From assembly GCA_036939755.1 (NCBI GenBank), contig JALLAZ010000295.1, positions 1 through 17,627 on the forward strand: a DNA stretch of 17,627 nucleotides. The letters run 5' to 3'. Every line of letters starts with the position of its first letter. The first letter of the stretch is position 1. The DNA comes from Stephanodiscus triporus (taxonomy: Eukaryota; Bacillariophyta; Thalassiosirophyceae; Thalassiosirales; Thalassiosiraceae). The notes under the pieces were generated by a model that was given only the letters and a program-made list of their open reading frames with translations, had not been told where the DNA came from and did not search any database. This document shows, piece after piece, positions 9,101-17,627 of the stretch. The translations under genes and the position numbers were made by a program.

Positions 9101-12100
9101 CTTGAACGTGGCATCCCGTACCATCATTTATCCCTAAATGCCAAGCTTACCATGCTTGAATTCATTCTCGACGAACTGCTGCAAGTTCCAGATATAGCCG
9201 ACGAAATGACCCGGCGTCAGACACTAACGTCGAATCTCTCCTCTCCCTACGGTGTGCCCCCATTACCGCATGAGTATGAACAAATATATAACGCAGACGA
9301 ATGTTCTGTGTGTGGCATCGAGGGTGATTTGTTGTGCTGTGATGGATGCCCGGGAAGCTTTCACAGGGCGTGTATTGGGATGGGAGTGACAGGGAAGTTG
9401 CCTGAGGGTAAATGGCTATGTCCAGAGTGTAAGATTGTCGATGCTTCAAAAATGGTATGTGGAGAGAAATTCGACAGCTTTAGGCGAGAAACACATCCTT
9501 TATTATTTGTCTTTTACACTCATTATATTTGCTCGTGTCCTTTATCGCGCATAGGGGCCCATTGGATCCGAGAGAAGACCTCTTTTAGGATGGTTCACGA
9601 TTGAGGATCTTGAGCCATCAGAGCAGCATCGAAAATCAAAAGATACTCCTAGTCAGCCGATGTTTTTTTCTACCGATCAAACTGAAGTCGATAAAAATGA
9701 GCCTTCTCGGATAGGGCAGTCGTGGGAGCATCATTCTCCCTCCTTTTCCGTGCCTCAACTCAAGGAAGAACCCCAGGCTGCAATCGCTACCGATGAAGGA
9801 CATGTGGATGCTGCATCATCCTCCTCTCTTTCTCCTCCTGCTGCCGCCGCTGCTGTCGACCAGTCAACATCGGCAACAGCACAGGCATGGCTCAGGGTGG
9901 GTCACATGGTCTTTGTATTGCCACGAACTTGGCCAGGTAAGCGTTTGGTCAGGATTTTGAGAATCCCACCTTTACTACTAGCTAATTTGCTGCGTTGGAC
10001 ACAGGTATTAATTGCCCTGGAGGGTTTGGGCACATCGAGAAGGTCTACACTGCTACTGCTTCCGCCGACGACACCGCTACCACACCAGGAGAGACGGTGG
10101 TTTCGACCGCAGTGACTCACGTGGATGTAAAATATCTAGAAAACGAGCTTAAGACGCGCGATCGCGGCATTCCCATCCAGTATGTCACAAATCATCATCA
10201 CCTCGCAACGGAAATCGATGCGGGGGATGGCGCGAAATATCTGGCCTCTCGTCGAACAATAGCAGCACGAGAAACGTCAGAAACGCCTAGGGATTGTGTA
10301 GCCCTTGTTCATCAAGCGGCGTTCAGAAATCATCAAATCAAACACAGCTGCAAAATCCTCGAAGACGTTGAGTTCCTTGTCACCTCTGGGAAAGTTTTTG
10401 CACGACATCGATCCACACTTGAGCCGTTTGACCCATTAAATTTATCGGCAAACAAGTTGCACACTGCAAATCCTCCACCGTTGGCTTTCCATAATCCTCC
10501 GTTGCCTCTGAATGCTCGACAACTTGAAGAGCTATTGAAGCTCATGGGCCCAGAGATTTGTTTATCTCTGCCTTGGTTGCGTGTTCCATTCAGTCCACAA
10601 AAAGTATTTGCCGATCAAGAGATGCTAACCGACGGAGTACCAACATCCTCGCCTCCCAATTTAGCGCAGGAATATTTAAGTACTCTCATTTCTCATCAAA
10701 AGGGAACACAAGAATTCCTTGCGAGCCACTCTGAACAAAACAATCCGATGTTATATCTAAATAGCTATCGTAGGGCTCCTTCGGTATCAATTGTCAAGGC
10801 TCACCAAGGTCTTTTCCTTTTCCCACTGAATGATCTTACCGAGATGCATATCTATCTCACGAGCACGGTTCCATTATCTGTCCCAATATTAGATCTGACA
10901 GTTAATCAAGATTATAATGTGTCTATCCCGGTTTTTGACCCTATCAAGCCAATACGCGACAATATGATCTATCTGGAACGATCTCTTGGCAATGCATGTC
11001 TACTCGATTTGAACTGGGGTAGATATGATCGCCATGATCACCTTTTGTACGATGCTGTTTTTTGGAAGAAAAAGGTTGAGAAGGCCAATTCCATTAAAAC
11101 ACTCTGTTCACTTCTAATTGATCTAGTTGATGCATGTTGTCTGAAGGCCTTCGTTCCGCATTGGTACAAGGTGAAAGAAAGTAACCTAAGCCCCGATGGA
11201 GGATCTAGTCGCTTATTACCATTTAGAGACTCAAAAGACATGCTTTCAACGTTGTCCGAGGAGTGGAGTCCAAAGCAAGAAAGTGTCCGGCGCAAGTGGG
11301 AGCGGTGTAAGGGGAACGAAATTCGTCGTCTGTTAAACGGCTTACTTGTGGATAACTTCAGCTGCAAGGGCCCTCCCGTTGGCAAGCTAGGGAAAAAGAG
11401 AAAAGGAAGAGATGATTCAAATAATGTTACAAGCTCTTCAACGTCAAGCGAGAAAGATTCGACAATATCAAAAGATGCTTCTTATAGCTTATCTGCACTT
11501 TCTTACACGGATAATCAAGTATTCTCTTTGTTCGATGCATCGAAAGAACCAGTGATTAATGAAAGTAGCTTATGCAAAAATGTCAGTTGCGGTGGCCCTC
11601 GTGTTGACAACTCTCTTGTCGAAATTTCTGCAAACAACCAAGGAAATGGTGCCGCTGCCGAATCACATGGGCCCTCCCGGAGTCGGGATGGAGCATTGCT
11701 TTTTAAGCCAGATTCGATTGTGAATGATTCGACGGATGTGAAGAATAGTGACCGCATGCCCTCACCATCAAGCACTCCTGAAGTTCGAAATCGCAAGAGT
11801 AGAGGATGTGGAAAATGTGATGCTTGTCTACAAGAGGATTGTCGTGAATGTAACAACTGCCTTGACATGAAGAAATACGGCGGCCCAAATAAAATTCGTC
11901 AGAAGTGCATCCGAAGGGATGATTGCAGAGTGAATCCGACCAGTGAATCCAAATCATCACTACTATCTGCAAAATCCAAGTCTTCAAAGAAAAAGAATCT
12001 TCCGAGACGTGGGTCTTTGGCTTCGCCTACCTTGAGGCGACGCTCCGAGCGGATAAATGTCTTGAGGCAAAAGATTGAGTCCCTTCTGGGCATTACTGAG

Positions 12101-13269
12101 ATGAAGACTGGAGTTGAGAGGGCTATTTTCGAGTTGACACTCGATGCGCTTGAGAAGTTACTGGCAGAAGACGAAACCACTGCAGTCTATTGGGCTATAG
12201 CAGGTAAGCTGGCAATTTCAATTTCATAGTTATCGACTTAAGATACAGCTCATAAAATTCCTCTATCGCATCTTTCTTAGGGAAAAAGCTTTTTGAACCT
12301 GATGGCTCATTGCCGCGTCCCATCGTCAAATGGCTGGCACGTAATGCAGCGTCCGTGCGTGCACCGTCCGTCACATATGACTCGGCATATGAAGTAGGCG
12401 AGACTACCGTTTGTCATCGCTGGAGGAAAAGAACCATGGAATGCACTACCTACGAAGGCTTAGTCAATTGCTTAAAATTTCTTGACGCTCATATTGACAA
12501 GTCGGTGGGTTTTTCTTTTCTGGTTACGATATTTTATTTCCTGTCTCCGCGACACCGAGGACATCTCATCGTCACCTTTCTCTCACAGGTAACCATGACT
12601 GCCAGCACCATCGCAAGGACCAATTTAAGCAAGAGTCCCACTGCAACAGCAGTCCGTTTTGTTCACACTGATCCGTTAACAGGGTTCAAAGAATACTATG
12701 TTGTCCCAAATGACAAAAAATGCGGCTCCTGGCATTCTGACGAGAGTATCGACTTATATTCTCTAATTCAATATCGTCTTGAACATAGAAGGCGTCAAAT
12801 GAATAAAAAGGGCGAACAAATTAGCAAATTCAAACCAGATACCAAACGTAAGGCTCCCTGCTCAGCTAAGTCTAAGCCGCCAGCGAAAAAATCGATAGAC
12901 AACTGTGCTAACAATCGACATAAAGGGTTTCAAGCCGCCATGGATAAACATCGGGATGAAACCTTGCGTCTATTAAAGCTAAGTGCAGCAAAAGGCGAAG
13001 CTTGTGTTCCAACGAACATAATGACTGATATGAGGAACATGTGCCTTGTCGCCATGACAACTATCAACCATTCAAGAAAAAAGTTATTTGAACATGACCT
13101 AACAAGCTTGTTGGCGAAAGCGGAGCGGGATGCCATTGTTTTATTTAGTGAAGAACTTAGGCAGAAGAGCAGAAAAGTGGCCAAGTCACAATCGAAAGAG
13201 CCAAGCAATGTACAAGCAGCTGGTGGTCCAGGCACAAATCCTGCGGCGTCCACTCATTCCACGGTGTAG
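5413..13269 (+). CDS. DDT-WHIM-PHD-Tudor-like-CXXC chromatin protein, six exons
   Basis: Exons 5413-7593, 7697-9454, 9555-9936, 10005-12203, 12281-12504 and 12589-13269 join in frame to 2474 aa. All five introns are GT...AG (103, 100, 68, 77 and 84 bases). Exon 1 is Gln-rich to about residue 265, has a 16-residue repeat at 507-554, and a DDT domain at about 604-655 (YSILRTLSKELRLSPFTLQA). Exon 2 has a Cys/His cluster (C773, C781, C797, C798, H801), basic stretches typical of nuclear signals, a WHIM1 motif near 1202-1235 (LSLNAKLTMLEFILDELLQ) and a complete C4HC3 PHD finger (C1263-C1305). A Tudor-like segment spans exons 3-4 from 1428. A CXXC finger is at 2042-2081 with KYGG. The C-terminal block (2174-2320) resembles the WHIM/PTM-type region of plant and BAZ-like proteins. 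By family knowledge this is a nuclear partner of ISWI-type remodellers that reads histone tails and unmethylated CpG. The orthology and this role are inferred. Confidence 0.8.
5587..6195 (+). repeat. Gln-encoding CAG/CAA tracts
   Basis: Several glutamine runs lie in exon 1 of the chromatin gene. The longest uninterrupted one is 24 codons (6124-6195): ten CAG codons, then mixed CAA and CAG. Shorter runs lie between about 5670 and 5830. A phrase containing IPIHHYQQQQ occurs twice (near 5749 and 5788), showing that a segment of about 39 bases duplicated in tandem. The runs are in frame and part of the protein. Confidence 0.85.
6931..7074 (+). repeat. Three tandem 48-base (16-residue) repeats
   Basis: Residues 507-522, 523-538 and 539-554 of the chromatin protein align without gaps on the pattern SRxKxxxxxKSxVxxx. 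The second and third copies share SRKK and STTKS. Each unit is basic and rich in Ser/Thr, sitting before the DDT domain. The function is unknown. It could be a phosphorylatable basic linker. Confidence 0.8.
12505..12588 (+). other. Stop-free, multiple-of-three intron
   Basis: The intron runs from GTGGGT to CTCTCACAG and is 84 bases (28 codons). It is in phase 0 and has no in-frame stop, so splicing or retention both keep the downstream frame. The pyrimidine-rich 3' end and canonical GT/AG support splicing, and the flanking protein reads naturally when joined (LDAHIDKS then VTMTAS). Retention would insert a hydrophobic stretch beginning VGFSFLVTIFYFL into the C-terminal block. Confidence 0.7.
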
Positions 13270-13617
13270 AGCATTTGTCACGGGGAAAAGCCAGGAACGA
13301 GTTCGTGAGTACTACCTTGGAGGCGGTTCATCCTCGAACAATGGTGCATAAGCAGATTTTAACCGAGTGGTATCACACATCTCTAAATCATGTATATGTT
13401 CAACCATAACTACAATGTAGTTGCTTTACACCCGAATTCTATGACAACTTGGTGGGTTCATCACTGTGTCCATTAATGTGAATGAATAATCAAGTCCACC
13501 GAACGCGTCTATTCGTCACGTCGTATTTCCAAAGTTTTGATTGTCGGGTTCGCAATAAAACCATCCCACCTTTCCACCTTTTCATCTGCCCCCACTCCCT
13601 TCAAAAAGGATCGCTCG
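13270..13617. other. 3' spacer between convergent genes
   Basis: This AT-rich interval lies between the stop of the chromatin gene (+) and that of the FUN14-like gene (-). It should hold both 3' UTRs. A perfect 7-base dyad (AACTACA-A-TGTAGTT) sits at 13408-13422. No coding frame with protein-like composition was found. Confidence 0.45.
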
Positions 13618-14390
13618 TCATAGAACGAACCCTAAAAACGCCCCGGTGGCGAAGCCCACCGTGCCCGGCTTGTCTTGTTCCATGCTGCCGGTCCACTTCT
13701 TGCGCAACCCGGCGGGGTTCATCTGAGTCCGCACGTCGTGTCTTATCTCGTCCACGGTACGAAGGACGTAATCTCGCGTCCGCGCCAGCGCGTGTCGATT
13801 TTTCGCTGAACGACGAGCGTCCTTGAGGATGCCGGCGTATTCCAGCCCCTCGAATCTTTAGTTTGTTCGTGGTGGAGGAGGGAGGAGAGAAATGTTTGAC
13901 TATTATATTAGCTAGCGCACGCGAGAGGAATGTGGGATGTATCATATCGAAATACCGATCTCACACTATGTAAGCCACGCCGATCGTCTTGAGGGCTTTT
14001 ACCGTTGCTGTACACATGGGAAAAATCGTGTTCGTCAAAAAGTGAATGCCTGAGAAGCATGCTTTTAGCAAGGATCACTCGTCACTCACTTCCGACAGCG
14101 AATTTCGACGCCCCGAATCCGACGCATGCCCCTGCCAGAAATCTGCCGTTGTCATTTAGCCCGTCGTACTTCGAGCATATCGAATCGAATACGGGTCGAA
14201 CGATCGGCTCGACGGCGTCCTTCGCTGATCCCCACAGTCCTCTGTCGTGCGAACGATGACCGCCCTGCGCCTTGACGACAGTGGATGCGGTCGCGATGAC
14301 GATAAGGAGAAAGAACGAGAGGAATGTTGATGGGACGACGAAGAGACGCGGCGAGCGACGAGGTGATCGCGAGCGTGGTTCTCCCATCAT
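13618..14390 (-). CDS. FUN14-family membrane protein with signal peptide, three exons
   Basis: Minus-strand exons 14390-14090, 14007-13965 and 13855-13618 join in frame to 193 aa. Donors are GTGAGT and GTGAGA, and acceptors are TACAG and TAAAG. The first exon alone would end in a false stop just past the donor. Residues about 15-41 form a strong hydrophobic signal or anchor (STFLSFFLLIVIATASTVV) after an Arg-rich start, with a plausible cleavage site after VKA. The FUN14-like part starts with GRFLAGACVGFGASKFAVG (82-100), continues as IGVAYIVFEGLEYAGIL (109-125), has a charged helical linker, and ends with the second glycine-patterned segment GTVGFATGAFLGFVL. FUN14 proteins are small membrane proteins; animal FUNDC1 is a mitochondrial outer-membrane mitophagy receptor. 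The N-terminal signal suggests an endomembrane or plastid-related location here. Its role is unknown. Confidence 0.72.
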
Positions 14391-14476
14391 GGCGAGGTGC
14401 TTTTGTTACTATTGGTACTGTTGCAGAGTAAAATGATGCTTTATATATTTATGTTTTGCATTTCGTTATGCCTGAT

Positions 14477-14532
14477 GGCTAACTAAACTACCACCATCTC
14501 TTGCATTTTTCCAGAGATGGCAGTGGTTAGCC
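14477..14532. repeat. Imperfect inverted repeat (hairpin)
   Basis: The left arm 14477-14501 starts GGCTAAC and ends CCATCTCT. The right arm 14513-14532 starts AGAGATGG and ends GTTAGCC. The outer 7 and inner 8 bases pair perfectly, with a bulge of about five bases on the left arm and a loop of about 11 bases. It may be a structured UTR or promoter element or a remnant of a small transposon. No flanking duplication was found. Confidence 0.6.
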
Positions 14533-14735
14533 AATTCATTAGGGCCATACGTCAATCTTTGTAACCTCGTTGAGGTCCCCATTTTGGCACTTGTGTTTTT
14601 TTTCTGTATTTCCCCTAACATAGAATATTCTCTTTTAATTTTTAATGCACTTTACCTTTCTCTCACTCGGATCAGTGTTTGCAGACAGTGCATTGTTGCC
14701 CCATGATTAGATAAGATCAAGTTGTTTTTCCAAGG

Positions 14736-15032
14736 TTAGTAATAGAAATAGTTATCTTCATAGTCACTTGCATTTGTTTGTGTTAGATGAAATGCAGTTA
14801 TATTGCTCCTCAGGAGGGCGGGGCATCGGTCACACCTTCTGACCTGAAATATATTTTTCCTGTAGCTGCCAATTTTTGCTTCTTCCTGTTTACCACTTGA
14901 CACAACATATCCAATATCATTCTTATCTGCTGCTACTCTGATTGCATACGGCGTAAAATAATCAGTTGACAGTTGATAGATGTTTCCGTCATCCCCCCTG
15001 CTTTCAAACTCTTGCGAACAGCCATGGCCATG
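14736..15032 (-). pseudogene. Start-less ORF, possible exon or mobile-element remnant
   Basis: On the minus strand a frame runs 98 codons from just after a TAG (15035-15033) to a TAA (14738-14736) with no Met codon. Its composition looks protein-like, with segments such as LSTDYFTPYAIRVAADKND and IGYVVSSGKQEEAKIGSYRK, unlike random AT-rich frames. A CAG just before a G-run near 15004 could be a splice acceptor, making it a terminal exon. The middle is faintly like the GIK.W..AD..TGYV..F..YTGK region of piggyBac-type transposases, but too weakly to assign. It may also be chance. Confidence 0.3.
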
Positions 15033-15344
15033 CTATTTTTTGATTGTGCCACAGAGGGGAGGGTGATTTTAGAATGATGCCAGCATTCACCCAGAAAATT
15101 GGATTTGAACCATTCCGATCATTACATTACCCTGCTATACCATGTGTCTTCTCCTTTATCACCGTCATCATGCATAACAGACTGGAATCACTCTGCAAAA
15201 TGTGCCTTGATCCATGTATCACTGAGATATGTAGCGAACAAAAATGTGTGAGAGAGTGTGAAAAGGTTCATCCAAGCACTTATGCCAGCATGCTACGATG
15301 GTGGTACCTTTTGCGATACAAGAGAAAGATGAAGGTACCCACCA

Positions 15345-15530
15345 TACTACAGTGCCCAGTACAATTGTCCCAGATTTTCGCATTGAGTTTTTCCCCACTT
15401 TTCGAGCTACAGTAGGAACAGTACAGAGGGAAATATCTCGATTTTCCCCTTTTTCGCTCTACAGTAGGAACAGTACGGAGGGAAAAAACTCAGTTTCACT
15501 TCCGGGACAATTTTACTGGGCACTGTAGTA
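15345..15530. mobile_element. MITE with Tc1/mariner-type ends
   Basis: The terminal inverted repeats are 15345-15371 and 15504-15530, matching at 26 of 27 positions and beginning CTACAGTGCCCAGTA inside a flanking TA on each side. Weaker inverted similarity extends inward to about 50 bases. TA target duplication and a CTACAGTG tip are typical of Tc1/mariner-superfamily non-autonomous elements. The element is 186 bases including the TAs and encodes no transposase. Inside are two direct copies of a 27-base unit (15407-15433 and 15459-15485, one mismatch, period 52). These themselves begin CTACAGT and contain CAGTAC, like the element's tips. A broader family can be expected elsewhere in this genome. 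Confidence 0.8.
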
Positions 15531-15694
15531 ATGGACTATTGAGATTATTCCAATGAGTGATTGATTGGATATTATTCGATTGCAAGACATTGCAGGGCAC
15601 AAATTATTGATGGTCATGACAGTTAAAAAATCAACCTGAAATTATTATGTGCAACTATTTATATGGCATTCGCCTCTTGAGCAATATGATAGAC

Positions 15695-17008
15695 TTATTT
15701 ATGTCCTCCTACACCATTTGTCGACTGCATCAGGTTACGCCCTTTTAATTTCAACCCATCCTCCATGTTGTTGGCTGTGTCCCCAATCTCTTCAATGACA
15801 TCCAATGCGGACATTGACCTTTTCTTCTTCTGGAATGCAATGTTGGTTGCCTTTTTCACCAGGATCGTCGCGGTCCAAGATGCGAATACTCGTTGTTGAC
15901 ACTCTTCATTATTAACGATACAATTGTTCTTTGCATGGTTATCACTTTTATCGGGCATCGTCTCATTTTCTAAAATCACATTCCAGGCCATGAACGCCGA
16001 TATCGTTCCCGCCAATACGTCTCCGATTCCACCACTTCGCTTGAGTCCCCCTTCCTCCTCGCATCGCATCGTATAGTGATCGTGCACTATCGTGTCAACA
16101 TTACCTTTTTTCACGATGATATTATTATTCCGCTTTTCTCTCCTATCGGCCGAGTACCCGGCGGACAACGCATCGTGCAATCTCCTCATCTCCATCATGT
16201 TCGGCGTCATCACGCATCTCTCGTAGGACATCAATTCTCCCAGTAACCTGTCATACTCTTTCAAGCTCAGCATGAACAATGCATCCGCATCTAATATCAA
16301 CATCAGTCTTGATTCAATCGCCCTGAGAATCACCTTCTCCGCCACCGAAAATACCAGAGGATGTCTCCCCAATCCAGGTCCGATGCACACAGCGTGCAAA
16401 CCGGGAAATGCATCTGTGATGGCATCGACGATGCCATCCACGAAGACTTCTTGCCTCGCCTTCAATTTTTGCATATCTTCTTCCAGAGATTTCATCCTCG
16501 CCAATCTCTCCGCGAGCATTTCCATCCTATCGTCGTTCTTCAACTCGCTCTGGATGAGAAGATGTTGCTTCTCCTCGGAACGCTCCAACTTCTTCATGGT
16601 CTGCCTCATCTCAATCTCGTTCATTTCGTTCGTCAGCAAATCGCTCCCTCCCTTCGTTTGCCCGCACCTCTCCAACTCTTTCAGTACCCCCCCCTCCTCC
16701 CTCAGGAGCGAATCCATCTCCTCGACCGAGTATACGGCCTGTACCATCAACTCCGGACTGTAGCACTTGATCGGCACGCTCGCCTCTTTCGCGCAGAAGA
16801 CTGTGACAAGGTCGACCCCGCATTGCAACGCCGATCGGGCGGCGTAGTAGGGTGCGCCCGCGTATCTGTCGGATCCGCCGAATATCGCTATACGGCCGTG
16901 GGATCCCTTGTGGGAGGTCGACGACAGCGGGGGAAAGAGATTTATTGCACGGGCCCGGTGCCGGCCGTCGTCGAGGACGTCGGACCACCTCGTCGGCAGG
17001 GGTGGCGT

Positions 17009-17044
<36 letters not shown>

Positions 17045-17242
17045 CTGCACATCGGCATCGTCGGAAGTGCCTCTGGATGACATCGGTCTGAAAGAGGAAT
17101 TTTCTCGAGCCGGCGGCGGAAAGGACGAAAACGACGACGAGAGCGACGCGGTGACGGGATGGCCATATAGAAGCCAGCCTGCGAGAGCGATTGGCCTCAA
17201 TGGCCTTCTAATAATGTTGACACGGTTTGGGGGCGAATGCAT
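15695..17242 (-). CDS. NAXD: ATP/ADP-dependent NAD(P)HX dehydratase
   Basis: A single uninterrupted 515-aa frame. The enzyme repairs hydrated NADH and NADPH (S-NAD(P)HX) at the cost of ATP or ADP and belongs to the YjeF C-terminal, ribokinase-like family. Visible motifs in order are KGSHGRIAIFGGSDRYAGAP (112-131), YSPELMV (161-167), GPGLGR (288-293), LDADAL (317-322), MTPNMMEMRRL (345-355), KKG (378-380) and GGIGDVLAG (404-412) with the catalytic-type Asp408. The C-terminal SMSALDVIEEIG also fits. Residues 1-53 look like an organelle-targeting leader, and a Met at 54 offers a possible second, cytosolic start. A Ser run (about 68-78) comes from a TCG repeat. Between YSPELMV and GPGLGR sits an extra segment of about 80 residues rich in Glu, Lys, Arg and Met that looks like a coiled coil. 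RSGG before the GDVLAG motif differs from the common RCGG. Confidence 0.9.
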
Positions 17243-17627
17243 CTATCTCATTGCTTTGTGCGGCATATCGGACTCCGACGGTGGCTGTGTTGGAAGTGGT
17301 TGTTTGGTGTGTTGTTGTGGCGTTGTGCTTTAATATCTTGCCTTTTTTGGCGATACGTACAGCTCGTCGACATAAAAATAAAATAAAAAAGGGAAGCCGA
17401 AAGAAGTATCACAATGATATGTTAAAACGCGCGTGCAGGAGCATATCGGTGAGGTTACGAAGTTGTATAATAAAGTTATATTGCTCCCTAACCGTGCCGC
17501 AAGTATTCCCCCCCCTTCCAACCCCTCTTCAGGTTCGTCAACCCGCTCCTCAACATTGTTGTCTCTCGAGACTCAATCGATCAGCGACAAGAGCTATGAA
17601 GATCCGATTCTCTCCCAAATATCCCAG
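17243..17627. other. 5' flank of the NAXD gene, no gene identified
   Basis: This presumably holds the NAXD promoter and 5' UTR. Pyrimidine-rich stretches and a C-run (17510-17517) are present. An ATG at 17596 opens a plus-strand frame that is still open at the window edge, but only about ten codons are visible, so it cannot be called a gene. Confidence 0.35.

Larger units (their letters stand above)
14391..15694. other. Intergenic region with hairpin, start-less ORF and MITE
   Basis: The stretch lies upstream of the FUN14-like gene and downstream of the NAD(P)HX dehydratase gene, both on the minus strand. It holds the hairpin at 14477-14532, a 98-codon minus-strand ORF lacking ATG at 14736-15032, and the MITE at 15345-15530. 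The part nearest 14391 should contain the FUN14-like gene's promoter. Otherwise it is AT-rich with no recognised element. Confidence 0.5.

Noticed and set aside
13601..13945. Minus-strand ORF of 114 codons
   Set aside because: It is a shifted frame over exon 3 of the FUN14-like gene. The true frame ends in GTVGFATGAFLGFVL.
15101..15142. tRNA-like A box (TGGTATAGCAGG) and B box (GGTTCAAATCC) on the minus strand
   Set aside because: Only 19 bases separate the boxes, too few for a tRNA. No acceptor stem or anticodon arm forms.
15044..15415. Plus-strand ORF with a cluster of cysteines
   Set aside because: It starts at a TTG, runs into the MITE terminal repeat, and shows no familiar Cys spacing or splice support.
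17596..17627. Possible start of a plus-strand gene at the window edge
   Set aside because: Only about ten codons are visible, with no supporting motif.

Overview
The window is nuclear DNA from a compact eukaryotic genome. It best fits a diatom or closely related stramenopile. The reasons are short introns (about 70-110 bases, GTRNGN...YAG), dense genes on both strands, runs of Ser, Gln, Arg and Asp encoded by trinucleotide slippage, and the character of the proteins. There are no operons, Shine-Dalgarno sites, rRNA, convincing tRNA or CRISPR arrays. The species call is inference. The exon structures were read by eye from splice signals and frame continuity.

Layout. Positions 1-1810 hold no convincing gene, only a loose ~180-base periodicity of two motifs. 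Positions 1811-2967 (+) encode a three-exon protein with a C-terminal PDZ domain. Positions 3199-5028 (-) encode an unrecognised, very GC-rich, low-complexity protein that converges on the PDZ gene. A 0.2-0.4 kb divergent spacer separates it from the main gene of the window, 5413-13269 (+). This has six exons and a predicted length of 2474 aa. It carries, in order, a Gln-rich N-terminus, DDT domain, WHIM1 motif, PHD finger, Tudor-like segment, CXXC zinc finger and a C-terminal WHIM/PTM-like block. Converging on it is a three-exon FUN14-family protein with a secretory signal (14390-13618, -). Positions 14391-15694 hold a hairpin, a start-less ORF and a 186-base MITE with Tc1/mariner-type ends and TA target duplication. 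The last gene (17242-15695, -) is the ATP/ADP-dependent NAD(P)HX dehydratase, with a coiled-coil insertion.

How the genes relate. They look like independent housekeeping and regulatory genes, not a pathway cluster. The most notable object is the DDT-WHIM-PHD-CXXC protein. It joins an ISWI-partner scaffold (DDT/WHIM), a histone-tail reader (PHD) and a probable reader of unmethylated CpG (CXXC) in one chain. A simple frame reading splits it into four or more separate ORFs, so it is easily missed. Its last intron is a multiple of three, has no stop codon, and would add a hydrophobic segment if retained.
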